Shown: piece by piece, positions 7,982 to 17,756 of the stretch | Layout of the letters: each line of letters begins with the position of its first letter | How positions within the stretch are numbered: the first letter of the stretch is position 1 | Origin: Cylindrospermum sp. NIES-4074 | Lineage (GTDB): Bacteria; Cyanobacteriota; Cyanobacteriia; Cyanobacteriales; Nostocaceae | NCBI GenBank assembly: GCA_003994795.1 | Contig: AP018269.1 | Coordinates: 4,551,677-4,615,676 of the forward strand | DNA length: 64,000 nt | Direction of reading: 5' to 3' | Made by a program: the position numbers and the translations under genes | The notes under the pieces: model-generated | The model's database searches: none | What the model was told of the DNA's origin: nothing | Seen by the model: only the letters and a program-made list of their open reading frames with translations

Positions 7982-10729
7982 TTAATTTGGGGGATCGAAA
8001 CGGTTGACAAACGCCGACCAAACAATCATTGGTGAACCTACAGCTAAACAAAACAACCACTGCTGTAAACTCAATGGTGCTGTGCCAAAGACATCATTAA
8101 TTAACGGTACATGAGCAAATACAATTTGCAAAAGAATCGCCCCAATAATTCCTAGCCCAATTACGGGAACACGATTATTATTTGGCGATGTGCCGGACAT
8201 CCTCGCCATCAGATTAGGCACTAATTGACTAATACTTAATAAGTAAAATATCCGTCCAGCAATCAAAGAGTTAATCGCCATTGTCCGGGCTAAATCTATA
8301 TTATTTGTTGTTTGCCGGATATATTCAAATACGCCAAAAATCACAATCCAGTTAAACAGCGAAATTGCTAAAATTCGTCCTAAACGACTACGGGAAAGCA
8401 AAGGCTCATTGGGACGGCGTGGTGGTTGTTCCATCACATTTTGTCCCTTGGTTTCAAAGGCTAAAGGTACTGTCATCGTGATAGAATTCAGCATATTTAG
8501 CCAGAGAACTTGCAAGGATAAAATTGGCAAATCTCTAGCTAACAAGGTGCTAATCAAAATCGTCATTGATTCCCCACCGTTAACAGGCAAAATAAAGCAA
8601 ATCGCTTTTAAGAGGTTTTTATAAACTGCCCGTCCTTCTTCAATTGCTGCTTCAATGGAGGCAAAATTATCATCGGTAAGCAGCATATCGGAGGCTTCTT
8701 TGGCAACTTCTGTACCAGCACCGCCCATTGCAATGCCAATGTCGGCTTGTTTCAATGCTGGTGCATCGTTGACACCATCCCCCGTCATGGCAACGACTTC
8801 GCCTTTTGATTGCAAAGCTTCAACTAAGCGCAACTTTTGTTCAGGGGCTACACGGGCAAATACTGCTCCCTCTTGGGCAACTTGGGCGAGTTCTGTTTTA
8901 TCCATTTTTGCCAGTTCTGCACCTGTGAAGGCTAAAACTGCGCCGTTGTTGTTGATTCCCATACGCCGGGCGATCGCTTGCGCGGTGACTGCATGATCTC
9001 CGGTAATCATTTTTACCTGGATTCCCGCAGACTGACAAGCTTGCACTGCCTTAATCGCACTTTCACGGGGGGGATCAATCATCCCCTGCAACCCTAAGAA
9101 AATTAAACCGCTGGCTATATCTGGATGATCTACCCCGTTTTGCTGATTGGGTACAGTTTTTTTCGCCAAAGCTAACACCCGTAAGCCCTGACGTGCCATG
9201 ATATTTACTTCCCGCTCGATGGTTGTTTGTCGTAACGTTTCTACACAATCTAAGGGGCGGGGTTCTCCGTCAGTATTCAGCATCAAGTTGCAGCGCTGAA
9301 GAATTGCTTCTACTGAACCTTTGATATATATAGTTTTACCTTGGGGTGTGGCGTGCAAAGTCGCCATGTACTGATAATCTGATTCAAAGGGAATGCTATC
9401 TAGCTTAGGCATTTGCTGATTTAAAGCAGTCTGCTGGAAATTTGCTTTGTTAGCTGATGCAATTAACGCTCCCTCTGTGGGATCTCCGATTACTTCCCAC
9501 CTGCCATTTTTCTTTTCTAGGTGGGAATCGTTGCACAATAAACCTGCAATCAAACATTCTTGCAAGCCTTTCGCTCTGTTTAAGTCTACTGGTTTGTCAT
9601 CTACCAAAATTTCCCCGGTGGGGGTGTAACCTATGCCGGTAATTGTATACTGCCTTCCTCCTGCATAGATGGCTTGTACTGTCATTTGGTTTTCTGTTAA
9701 AGTTCCGGTTTTATCGGAACAAATCACAGTTGCACTCCCTAAGGTTTCCACGGCTGGTAATTTGCGGATAATGGCATGACGCCGCGCCATGCGGGAAACA
9801 CCAATTGCTAAAGTAACGGTGACTACCGCCGGTAAGCCTTCAGGAATGGCGCTGACTGTTAAAGCCACAGCAGCTTCTAAAGCTTCTTGAAAGCCGCGAA
9901 AGCTTAAACCGACTACAAAACAGAGGGTTGCTAGGGCTAGCACCATGTAAAGCCAATTTTGGCTGAATTTGTCAAATTTGCGGGTTAAGGGCGTGGATAT
10001 GTCGGTGTGCTGCTCCATTAACTGGGAAATGCGCCCTGTTTCTGTAGCATTACCTGTAGCAACTACGATTCCTGTTCCTTGCCCAAAGGTAACGAAGCCC
10101 CCAGCATAAGCCATGTTTTTGCGATCGCCTAAACTGGCATCTGGCTGCAAAATTTTGGTGTGTTTTTCTACGGCTACTGATTCCCCAGTGATTGCAGATT
10201 CGTCAATTTGTAAATTGCGAACTTGCAATAACCGTAAATCTGCTGGGACTTTATCGCCAGAAGTCAATAGCACTATGTCTCCAGGTACTAGTTCGCGGGA
10301 GGAAATGCGTATTTTTTGACCGTCGCGGATGACTGTGGCTTCTGTAGTAATCGCTTTGGCTAAAGCGGCGATCGCATTTTCGGCTTTTGATTCTTGCACA
10401 AATCCAATCATCGCATTGGTGATCGTCACGCCCCAAATTACCCCGGCATTGACAAAACTGCCTGTTAGTACCTTCACCAAACCTGCACACAGTAAAATTA
10501 TTAATAATGGCTGGTTAAATTGCAGCAGAAACTTCAACCACCAAGGTTTGCTTTTCTTTCCTGTGAGTTCGTTTGCCCCCAAATCAGCTAAAAGTCGTTT
10601 GGCTGTAGCGCTATCCAAACCCTGATGAGCATCACTGGCAAAGCTGGCGATCGCTTGTTTACTATCCAAAGCATACCAAACAGTAGGCTGCTTCTCTTCT
10701 AGTGCAACCGTTGATGTTACCTGAGCCAT
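7982..10729 (-). CDS. P2-type cation-transporting ATPase
   Basis: A 915-residue P-type ATPase, full length for the class. Visible landmarks are an N-terminal cation-ATPase domain (about 15-85), actuator TGES at 181-184, the M4 motif PEGLP at 296-300, the phosphorylation site DKTGTLT with Asp339, the hinge TGDGVNDAPALKQADIG, and ten predicted membrane segments. It resembles cyanobacterial PacL-like Ca/Mn/Na pumps of the cytoplasmic membrane. The M6 segment reads LWLNMLNSITMTVPLAFE, so the Asp that binds calcium in SERCA-type NLVTD is a Ser here; the transported ion is therefore uncertain. It stands alone on the minus strand, divergent from the gene at 10837. Confidence 0.92.
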   Translation of the reverse strand: MAQVTSTVALEEKQPTVWYALDSKQAIASFASDAHQGLDSATAKRLLADLGANELTGKKSKPWWLKFLLQFNQPLLIILLCAGLVKVLTGSFVNAGVIWGVTITNAMIGFVQESKAENAIAALAKAITTEATVIRDGQKIRISSRELVPGDIVLLTSGDKVPADLRLLQVRNLQIDESAITGESVAVEKHTKILQPDASLGDRKNMAYAGGFVTFGQGTGIVVATGNATETGRISQLMEQHTDISTPLTRKFDKFSQNWLYMVLALATLCFVVGLSFRGFQEALEAAVALTVSAIPEGLPAVVTVTLAIGVSRMARRHAIIRKLPAVETLGSATVICSDKTGTLTENQMTVQAIYAGGRQYTITGIGYTPTGEILVDDKPVDLNRAKGLQECLIAGLLCNDSHLEKKNGRWEVIGDPTEGALIASANKANFQQTALNQQMPKLDSIPFESDYQYMATLHATPQGKTIYIKGSVEAILQRCNLMLNTDGEPRPLDCVETLRQTTIEREVNIMARQGLRVLALAKKTVPNQQNGVDHPDIASGLIFLGLQGMIDPPRESAIKAVQACQSAGIQVKMITGDHAVTAQAIARRMGINNNGAVLAFTGAELAKMDKTELAQVAQEGAVFARVAPEQKLRLVEALQSKGEVVAMTGDGVNDAPALKQADIGIAMGGAGTEVAKEASDMLLTDDNFASIEAAIEEGRAVYKNLLKAICFILPVNGGESMTILISTLLARDLPILSLQVLWLNMLNSITMTVPLAFETKGQNVMEQPPRRPNEPLLSRSRLGRILAISLFNWIVIFGVFEYIRQTTNNIDLARTMAINSLIAGRIFYLLSISQLVPNLMARMSGTSPNNNRVPVIGLGIIGAILLQIVFAHVPLINDVFGTAPLSLQQWLFCLAVGSPMIVWSAFVNRFDPPN

Positions 10730-10836
10730 AATTATTAATACCTTGCGTGAAGTGCTAAAGATTTTATAGCACGCTTTATTAGTGTCGATATAAAAATAGC
10801 TCTAATTAATTTCGATACTAATCATAGTTGCTCCCA

Positions 10837-11970
10837 ATGGTTTATGCTTTCGTTACGGTTGGGATTGAAGTCAAAGGCAAAAAGCGCGTGAATTTGGATT
10901 TGTCTACTCCATTGCAATTAATTGGGCGATCGCCAGAATTTCAACGCCTTGTGGAAATACTGGCCCAGGATGGCGACTTGTTGATTACAGGCGTACCTGG
11001 TAGTGGCAGGCGTACCTTGGTGCGGGGTGCAGCGCAGGAAGTGGGGGCGATCGCACTGGAGATAGATTGCATCCGCGCTACAGATGGGGAGCGATTTGTG
11101 CAATTATTGGCGGAGTCCATTAGCCAAAACTGGGAACCAGCACAAATTCAAGACTGGGTGGCTAAAAATGCAGTTGAGTTTTTTGTCTTTCATCCAGAAG
11201 GTAAACTCAAATTATTGCGATCGCTAAATCAAAAACAGCTATGGCAAGCATTTGAAATCTTGCTCAAGTTGCCACAAATTATGGCTATGAGCTTAGGTAA
11301 GCGGGTGGTAATAATTTTGCAGAGTTTCCCTCACATTCGCTCTTGGGATCGCAATGGTTTGTGGGAAACCTCATTTAGAACGGAAGTTAAGGCGCAAACT
11401 CATGTCAGTTATGTTTTAATCGCCACCATCGCCGAAACAAATCATCATACAGATGAAACCAACTTTTCTTTAGAAACTATACAGTTACCTCCTTTAGCTA
11501 AAGATACTTTGGCGGTTTGGGCTAGGGAAATGTTGCACGCACAAGAACTAAAATTTGATTCCCGTTCCAAAGCACTGCAACTATTTTTAGACGCAGTGCA
11601 GGGACATATCGGCGATGCTATGGCACTAATTCGCCGCTTACCAACTTTGCAACATCCTGATGGGTTAATTTCCGAAAAAGAAGTACAGCAAGCAATTGAG
11701 GGATTACTTAAAGATTTATCGATTACCTTTGAGTCCTTACTAATGTTACTCCCAGCAAATCAGGTACACCTGCTGGAATGTTTAGCGCTAGATCCCACAG
11801 AAAAGCCGCAGAGTAAAGAATATATCCAAAAACATGGTCTTTCTCGTGGTGGTAGCCTACAGGGTGCATTGACTGGTTTACAGCACAAAGGTTTGATTTA
11901 TGGTGCAGAACAGGGTTATCGTTTGGCGTTGCCTTTATTGGCTTTATGGTTGCGTCAGCGATTGAGTTGA
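10837..11970 (+). CDS. ATPase-like protein with degenerate P-loop and C-terminal winged-helix-like region
   Basis: About 377 residues starting at ATG 10837 (a TTG lies nine bases upstream). The layout is that of small AAA/STAND-type ATP-binding proteins: a LIGRSPEFQRL entry motif, a P-loop-like GVPGSGRRT, then a helical domain with sensor-like arginines (LIRRLPTLQ) and a C-terminal winged-helix-like segment (HLLECLALDPTEKPQSKEYI). The canonical Walker lysine is arginine and the Walker B strand RVVIILQSFPHI lacks an acidic residue, so ATP hydrolysis is doubtful. Many archaeal-type regulatory ATPases share this outline. Function is unknown. It shares the divergent promoter region 10730-10836 with the cation ATPase. 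Confidence 0.6.
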   Translation: MVYAFVTVGIEVKGKKRVNLDLSTPLQLIGRSPEFQRLVEILAQDGDLLITGVPGSGRRTLVRGAAQEVGAIALEIDCIRATDGERFVQLLAESISQNWEPAQIQDWVAKNAVEFFVFHPEGKLKLLRSLNQKQLWQAFEILLKLPQIMAMSLGKRVVIILQSFPHIRSWDRNGLWETSFRTEVKAQTHVSYVLIATIAETNHHTDETNFSLETIQLPPLAKDTLAVWAREMLHAQELKFDSRSKALQLFLDAVQGHIGDAMALIRRLPTLQHPDGLISEKEVQQAIEGLLKDLSITFESLLMLLPANQVHLLECLALDPTEKPQSKEYIQKHGLSRGGSLQGALTGLQHKGLIYGAEQGYRLALPLLALWLRQRLS

Positions 11971-12015
11971 AGAGGGGTGTGGGGAGTGTGGGGGGTGTGG
12001 GGGGTGTGGGGGATA
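11971..12015. repeat. Short G-rich tandem repeat (GGGGTGTG units)
   Basis: Immediately after the stop codon the + strand carries about five tandem GGGGTGTGG-like units. Strings of three or more G could form a G-quadruplex on the + strand RNA. This is a short tandem repeat of the kind common in Nostoc spacers. Confidence 0.75.
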
Positions 12016-12181
12016 TAACTTTAAATGGGAAAATATAGCAACCTTCTCGGTGGTTAGGACGGTGTTGATTCCTCAAAGCCTTGAAGCAACTAGGTTTATA
12101 CGGGCTAAACGCCCCGAAGAAAGCTAACAGCACTTCAGCCGAAGCATCAAGCACTTTGTTATTCGATAATATCTCAGATAA

Positions 12182-12206
12182 AAAGCCTCTCCATCGAGAG
12201 GCTTTA
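12182..12206. terminator. Bidirectional intrinsic terminator
   Basis: Stem GCCTCTC / GAGAGGC at 12185-12191 and 12196-12202 around loop CATC, flanked by A-run and T-run on opposite sides. On the minus strand it ends with TTTTT, 20 bases after the 1060-residue gene; on the + strand it ends with TTTAT, so it can also stop the gene ending at 11970. Confidence 0.8.
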
Positions 12207-12224
12207 TTCCGACATGTAGAAGCT

Positions 12225-15200
12225 TTAAACAAAGGGATTGGGAGTAATTACCGCTAAAGCTCCAGCTATTGCTGAGGCCACTAGGGAGACAAAAGCGGCG
12301 TTAAATAACCACCAAGCAGCATCTGCAACAGCTTTTTTACTGTCAATTGCTTGCTTTTTCGCTTGCTCTCTAATAGCGCGAATTCTTCTTTGGGTTTCTT
12401 GCTGAATGCGTTCGGCTCGATGTAATACGCTATCTCGTGCAGATTCAATGCGATTGATAATTTGATTGGCTTGCTCCTTGGAGATATCTGAACGGGAACT
12501 GAGGAGAGCAACTAGGGTATCACGGTCGAATTGAGAAAGGCGATCGCGCAATGCTTCAAATCCGGCTTGGGGATCGTCGAATATTTTCGCTACATCTTGT
12601 TGAATACCTTCATAACTGAGTTCGGGACGTTCCAGTCCGTTTAGATAGTTGCGAACTTGGTCGAAAGTTTTGTCAACTTGCGATCGCACTTTTTGCTGAA
12701 TCTGCTGGAGTTGTTCGACAATCGAGTGACGCACAGATTCGATTTGGTCTACAATGCGGTTAGCTTCTGCTTCTGAGATATCTTCACGCCCAGAAAGCAA
12801 GGCGACTAATGTAGAACGGTCAAATTTGGAAACGCGATCGCTTAAACTACCAATACCTGCGCGGGGTGAAGACAGCAACAATCGCAAATCGCGCTTGATA
12901 GCTTCAGGGTTGAGTTCTTCTTTGTTGGTGTTGCGGAGATAGTTTTCCAGATTGGCTTCAAAGTCTACCACTCGTTGGGTAGTGCGTTTCGCTAAACGTT
13001 GGGGTGCTTTGACAATATTGGCGATCGCTTGTTGTACCGAGTCGATGATTTGGTTAACTTGCTCCTCACTCAAATCTTGACGCTGACTCAGCAGTTTAAC
13101 CAAAGTTTCCCGGTCAACTTGTGAAAGGCGATCGCGTAATGCTAAAGCGCCTTGTTTAGGGTCATTCAGCAACTGTTGCAAGTCTTGCTGGATACCTTCA
13201 GGGTTGAGTTCTTCTAAGTTGGTATTCCGCAGATATTCGGCGATCGCTGAAGTCGTTTGTGCATACTGCTCTTTCGCCTTATCTGCGACTTTCTGCGGTG
13301 CTTGCAGAATATTATCTCGTACACTTTCCAAAGCGTCTAGAGTTTGGTTGACTTGTTCTTCACTCAAATCTTGACGCTGACTCAATAATTGTACCAGCGT
13401 ATCGCGGTCAAATTGAGAAAGGCGATCGCGCAAAAGATTTATTCCCGCTTGCGGATCTTCTAAAAGAACTTGAAAATCATGCTTAATAGCATCGGGATTG
13501 AGTTCTTCTTTGTTAGTATTCCGCAGATAATCTTCTACCCTGTGGCGCAATTCATCAGCTTTAGTTCTTGCTTGTTCTTGCAATTCTCTAGCACCGTTGA
13601 TGATATTATCACGAGTGCTTTCGAGTTGACCAATAATATTGTTAGCTTCTTCTTCGCTGATATCTTGACGCTGCTGGAGTAGTTGAACAAACGTATCGCG
13701 GTCAAATTCACTCAGGCGTTGGCGTAAATCTTCAAAACCTGCTTCTGGGTCTTCCAACAAAGTGCTAAAATCGCGCTTAATAGCATCGGGATTGAGTTCT
13801 TCTTTGTTAGTATTCCGCAGATAATTTTCTATTTGACTGCGAAGGTCTTGCGATTTATCCTGTCTTTCTGCCTGCTGAACTATTGGTAAAACTTCTTGGC
13901 GAATGCTTTCTAATTGTTCGGCAATTTCTTGAATTCTGTCCTCACTGATATCACCCCGTTGTTTCAGCAAACTAACAAAGTAATCTTGATTCAGTGCTTC
14001 CAACTGACGACGCAGAGTTCTTGGGTCTGCATTTTCGTCATAAATAACTTCTCTAAATTCATCTACAATCGTCACCCGGTTAAAATGCCAAGGGAAAGAA
14101 TTGAGAATATATTCTTTAACATCTGCCTTGATAGTGTTCTCAGGTTTTCCTGGTAAGCTTTCAGTTAATTGACCACCAATCTTACTTGCCTTTTCGCTAG
14201 TTTCGCCAGCAAAATGTTTCAGTTGGTCGATAATTTTATCGACATCAACATCTTGAACTTTACTGCCAAGTTTTTTCAGTTCATTTGTAATTTCTTGAAC
14301 ATTGACATCAGAAAGATTTACTCTCTCTAACAATGCCGTCCCAGCAGCACCCAAGCCATATTTAACAGCTTGGTTCATCAAACCATTAGTTTGCTTGTTG
14401 CCATTGCCATTTCCACCGCCGACAGTGATTAGTTGTTGCAGCCGTTGACTTAAGTTTTCTGACTTTAGTTCTTCTGGGCTAGCAGACTTCAGCAAGTTAA
14501 GGACTTTTTCTGTGGGATTTTGGCGATTTACAACTTGCTTCCAAGCATCTTCCAGTTGGTCAGCAATTTGATTTACCTCTTCTTTAGACAAATCTGTACG
14601 ACTGCTGGCTAAATCAACGAAAGTCTGACGATTGACGTTTTTTAGCAATTCACTATCGCCAACATCTCGCAAATCTACATCTTTTAACAACTGGTCAAAC
14701 TGATTTCTAATTTCTTTGACATCTAGCTTTGGTATCTGTAGAGAATTCAAAGAACTTTGTAGGGTATTTCTGATACTGTCAGCATCAAAACCAGAAGTTA
14801 ATTCTCGACGGACTGCGGCTGTAATTTCCTCAGCCGTAGAAACCATCTGTTTTTGAGCAGCATTAGCACCAATAGCAGTAGTTGCTGTACCTACCAAACC
14901 TTGAATACCTGAACTTACAGTGCTAACAAAAGAACCAATTAAAGAACCTAAAGCACTGGAACCCAGCCACATGATTACCGTGAAGTAGCTAGACCAAATA
15001 ACAATCCCGATAATTGCTCCCAAAAATGCACTTTCGATTAAGCTAAGTTTCACTGCTAAAAAACAAGCGATGAATAATGCAAAACTGGAAGTAACAAGCG
15101 CCCAAGTACCAATTTTGGCTTCAACTTTGCGAATTGTGCCTCCCACAGTTTCTCTATCATCGTCATCATCGGAATATGCGCCAGTTCCTATAGCGGAAAT

Positions 15201-15407
15201 TCCCAAAGCTAACGAGAGATTTGTGAATAATAGTTGAAAGGCAAACGCCATGACTACACCACATAGCAATGCCACAAAAAATTTAGGACTAGAGAATAGA
15301 AACGGTGCTTGTTCCGGAATAAAAATTTCACCAGGCACTGTTATTGGGGCTAATCCCAAGTGTAAATAGCACCATGTGCGAGTAATTAGCGAACTTTGAA
15401 AAATCAT
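12225..15407 (-). CDS. Large membrane-anchored protein with about 100-residue helical repeats
   Basis: A 1060-residue protein with a good ribosome site (AAGGAAG) before ATG 15407. The first 190 residues hold several hydrophobic segments; one more closes the C-terminus (AAFVSLVASAIAGALAVITP). Between them lie at least seven related helical units with the signature DRDTLVxLLSQRQDLSEEQV, often preceded by YLRNTNKEELNPDAI; five are near-regular at about 100 residues. Strong heptad character suggests coiled coils. I do not recognise a named family; similar repeat proteins occur in filamentous cyanobacteria. A structural role at a membrane is inference. A terminator lies directly downstream. Confidence 0.85.
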   Translation of the reverse strand: MIFQSSLITRTWCYLHLGLAPITVPGEIFIPEQAPFLFSSPKFFVALLCGVVMAFAFQLLFTNLSLALGISAIGTGAYSDDDDDRETVGGTIRKVEAKIGTWALVTSSFALFIACFLAVKLSLIESAFLGAIIGIVIWSSYFTVIMWLGSSALGSLIGSFVSTVSSGIQGLVGTATTAIGANAAQKQMVSTAEEITAAVRRELTSGFDADSIRNTLQSSLNSLQIPKLDVKEIRNQFDQLLKDVDLRDVGDSELLKNVNRQTFVDLASSRTDLSKEEVNQIADQLEDAWKQVVNRQNPTEKVLNLLKSASPEELKSENLSQRLQQLITVGGGNGNGNKQTNGLMNQAVKYGLGAAGTALLERVNLSDVNVQEITNELKKLGSKVQDVDVDKIIDQLKHFAGETSEKASKIGGQLTESLPGKPENTIKADVKEYILNSFPWHFNRVTIVDEFREVIYDENADPRTLRRQLEALNQDYFVSLLKQRGDISEDRIQEIAEQLESIRQEVLPIVQQAERQDKSQDLRSQIENYLRNTNKEELNPDAIKRDFSTLLEDPEAGFEDLRQRLSEFDRDTFVQLLQQRQDISEEEANNIIGQLESTRDNIINGARELQEQARTKADELRHRVEDYLRNTNKEELNPDAIKHDFQVLLEDPQAGINLLRDRLSQFDRDTLVQLLSQRQDLSEEQVNQTLDALESVRDNILQAPQKVADKAKEQYAQTTSAIAEYLRNTNLEELNPEGIQQDLQQLLNDPKQGALALRDRLSQVDRETLVKLLSQRQDLSEEQVNQIIDSVQQAIANIVKAPQRLAKRTTQRVVDFEANLENYLRNTNKEELNPEAIKRDLRLLLSSPRAGIGSLSDRVSKFDRSTLVALLSGREDISEAEANRIVDQIESVRHSIVEQLQQIQQKVRSQVDKTFDQVRNYLNGLERPELSYEGIQQDVAKIFDDPQAGFEALRDRLSQFDRDTLVALLSSRSDISKEQANQIINRIESARDSVLHRAERIQQETQRRIRAIREQAKKQAIDSKKAVADAAWWLFNAAFVSLVASAIAGALAVITPNPFV

Positions 15408-15808
15408 AATTACTTCCTTAGAACTGAAATAGACACTCCCAAACTTTGGTTAAGGAGTATGCGTTGAAGGTATTATTAGGGTGATAGTTGTTGTTTGCTG
15501 CGGTTGTAAAGTGAGCAGAATTTGGCTTTTTTTGTATATATATGCTAGCTTCATTTTTTCTCTACAGTCTTCTGCCATTCGACACATAAGGTTCTATGCT
15601 GCAAGAGGAATATATTTAGCTGGCAAGCAGTTATTAAAAATTAGTTTTTAGACGAATGACAGGAAATTAAGAGGATATAGGGAGATTTTTTTATTGCCCT
15701 TTCTTATAACTATTGACTATATATAAATCCGGCTTAAATCTTACCAGAGATACTTATTCTATAAGCCATGTTATGCAGCACTACGGTTCGTGTTCATACC
15801 ATCAACCA
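15408..15808. other. AT-rich upstream region of the repeat-protein gene
   Basis: No gene is recognised here. It holds the promoter and leader of the gene starting at 15407 and a TATATATATG tract near 15534. No RNA structure is convincing. Confidence 0.5.
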
Positions 15809-15840
15809 ATGTAGAGACGTTACATGTAACGTCTCTACAT
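15809..15840. repeat. Perfect 32-bp palindrome, GTAGAGACGTTA family
   Basis: Both arms are 16 bases (ATGTAGAGACGTTACA and its exact complement). Related palindromes occur at 23307-23334, 23541-23570 and 24245-24268. It is a dispersed intergenic palindrome family, probably REP- or MITE-like. Confidence 0.9.
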
Positions 15841-15965
15841 ATGTTATGAAGCAATATAATTTAGTTAAGCATTTTTTCTTCTCTCTGCGCCCTCTGCGTC
15901 TGGAGCGGTATGCCGACCGCACCTACGCGAACGTTTAAAAAAATTCGCTTTGACAAAGAGATATG

Positions 15966-16045
15966 GGAAGAATTAATTAACCACAGATGAACACAGATAA
16001 ACACAGATAAATTTGTAATTCATCAGATTACGAAGCGCTATAAGA
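15966..16045. repeat. 80-bp dispersed repeat, copy 1
   Basis: The segment with ACCACAGATGAACACAGAT units, then ATCAGATTACGAAGCGCTAT, recurs at 18652-18731 with a few changes. Internally it contains three ACACAGATAA-type units. The downstream AGAGGATGTTT also begins the MITE-like element at 28305. Confidence 0.85.
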
Positions 16046-16109
16046 GGATGTTTGAAAAGTTTTTAGTGTAGTAGCGTGGCAAGGCTAAAATGATGCATAA
16101 AACAAAACT

Positions 16110-16164
16110 CTTGTGGGGTGGGCGTCTCGCCCGCCCAAAACAGGCGAGACGCCTGTTCTACAAG
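16110..16164. repeat. Hairpin repeat (CTTGTGGGGTGGGC family) downstream of the Rieske gene
   Basis: Perfect 11-base arms GGCGTCTCGCC at 16121-16131 and GGCGAGACGCC at 16143-16153 sit within outer CTTGT/ACAAG ends. It is the same family as the hairpin inside the element at 46342-46530, where both arms carry matching compensatory changes. Its position just after the Rieske stop codon makes a terminator-like role possible, though no T-run follows. Confidence 0.8.
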
Positions 16165-16171
16165 AAAAAGA

Positions 16172-17620
16172 CTACCGAACATTTCTCTGGTTTTTCTCAG
16201 GCAAATTTCTGGGTGGAACTGAGCGTCCTTGGTAAAATCTTAGCTCCAACTTGCCCAAACCAAACCAAATGCTAGCACCGCTAATAACAACCAAAGTTAG
16301 AAAGCTAATGGTGATAATATTCGCTTGACCGTAAATAAATATCAACAAGGGAAGCAGTGCCCAAACCAACACTGTCAACACAGCTACTCCCACCCGCAAC
16401 CGTTGCAGATTAATCAGCGCAGTGCTACAACTAGCGCAGTTTTTGGTGTGGGAGTGATATCTATCCAGTAGAACTTCCTTGGATAGTGGTGGTGATAGAG
16501 TCTTGCCTGGAAATGGCTCAACACTATATTGATTCACCCAAGAACGCAACTGAAATACAAATATATCTGCTTTGGTTGGCAAATAAAACGCCTTAGTAAA
16601 GTTAGCACTACCACCACGTTCTTCCAGATATCTTTCTTGATGATGTAGAAAAATCTGGTCATCTTCTAATACGCTATTTTGCCCTATGTGTGAATACCAG
16701 CGCGGAGTCAACTTCAGAAACAGCCCCGGTAATTTTGAAGAGAATTTGAAGGGAAAACGGGCAAATAACCGACATTCTCCCTTGCGAATGGGAGTTGCAT
16801 AAACTACTGTCAACGTCCTACCAAACTGTTTAGAAGTGAGGTCATGCCACATCAACCCAGGAGCAATGAAGGTAGTATCTTGTCGTCCTAGAGTACCTTT
16901 GCGGGGGCCTGCTGCCCAAGTACCTTTAAATCCCCATTTTCCTGATTCTACAACCTCTAATTCCACAGGAGATACATTAGCCCGGTTGCCGACGGTGCGG
17001 TGATGAGTGTAAGGAATGTGACTAGAATCGAGGACGTTTTCCATCAACGTCAGGGCATCATAGGGTAGGTCTCGAAAGGTATTGAGGCAAATCCAGCCGT
17101 CTGTTTCTGCTTCCAAAAGGTCAACAATAGGAACTTTGGTTTTAAGTGCATTCTCTGAAGAACCAGGATAAACAAACAAGAGTCCTTGACGCACGGTGGT
17201 GGGTAGTGAAGTCGCGCAGGCACGTTGAGAAAGTTCTGCTTTTCCGTCTGGTAATTGTTGGGGAATGCGATCGCATTTTCCTGTCCCCGAAAACGCCCAG
17301 CCATGATACGGACATTCTAGCAATCCGTCCTCGTTAATCCTGCCTTCCGAAAGTGGCGCTAACCGATGGGGGCATTGGTCTACAAACGCTCGCCACATCT
17401 GCTCGTTATTATCCCACCACAGGACTATATCCCGCTCTAGCAAAGTGAAGCGAGTTAGCTGGGATTTATCTAAATCTTCCACATAATGGACAGGATACCA
17501 AACCTCTTGCCAATCAAAGCGATCTGGGTCGAGTCCACCAGCGGGAAGGTCTGCTGTTGTTCTGGGTTGAGATGTGACGAAAAGAGGAGATGCTTCTGAC
17601 TGGAGAACGCTGTCGGACAT
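16172..17620 (-). CDS. Rieske 2Fe-2S oxygenase, pheophorbide a oxygenase (PaO)-like
   Basis: A 482-residue oxygenase. The Rieske cluster site is CPHR (Cys83, His85) and CPYHGW (Cys103, His106). A mononuclear iron site is suggested by ENVLDSSHIPYTHH around 210-225, followed by the PaO-type C-terminal domain with the redox motif NCASC and two hydrophobic segments near the C-terminus that should anchor it in a membrane. The family includes plant PaO, Tic55, chlorophyllide oxygenase-like and Ptc52 proteins, acting on chlorophyll-derived rings with reduced ferredoxin; the cyanobacterial substrate cannot be read from sequence. It diverges from the fibrillin gene at 17757. Confidence 0.88.
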   Translation of the reverse strand: MSDSVLQSEASPLFVTSQPRTTADLPAGGLDPDRFDWQEVWYPVHYVEDLDKSQLTRFTLLERDIVLWWDNNEQMWRAFVDQCPHRLAPLSEGRINEDGLLECPYHGWAFSGTGKCDRIPQQLPDGKAELSQRACATSLPTTVRQGLLFVYPGSSENALKTKVPIVDLLEAETDGWICLNTFRDLPYDALTLMENVLDSSHIPYTHHRTVGNRANVSPVELEVVESGKWGFKGTWAAGPRKGTLGRQDTTFIAPGLMWHDLTSKQFGRTLTVVYATPIRKGECRLFARFPFKFSSKLPGLFLKLTPRWYSHIGQNSVLEDDQIFLHHQERYLEERGGSANFTKAFYLPTKADIFVFQLRSWVNQYSVEPFPGKTLSPPLSKEVLLDRYHSHTKNCASCSTALINLQRLRVGVAVLTVLVWALLPLLIFIYGQANIITISFLTLVVISGASIWFGLGKLELRFYQGRSVPPRNLPEKNQRNVR

Positions 17621-17756
17621 GATGAAATCAACAATGATTTTGCTTTGTTACCCAAGACCAAGGTAACAATTTTTTAATGCCACTGGCGGGGTAGAGTTAA
17701 AAAATCAGTCTATAGTCTAAAGTAGCATCAGTTAAAGTCCAAAAAATCTCAACAAT

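Noticed and set aside
12047-12180. Stem-rich stretch (GGGCTAAACGCCC, GCACTTCAGCCGAAGC) resembling an IS200/IS605 end or guide RNA
   Set aside because: No tnpA or tnpB is adjacent and the structure is short, so an RNA call is not supported.
11723-12232. 169-codon minus-strand open frame
   Set aside because: It crosses the end of the ATPase-like gene, the G-rich repeat and the terminator, and its product is low-complexity without family features.
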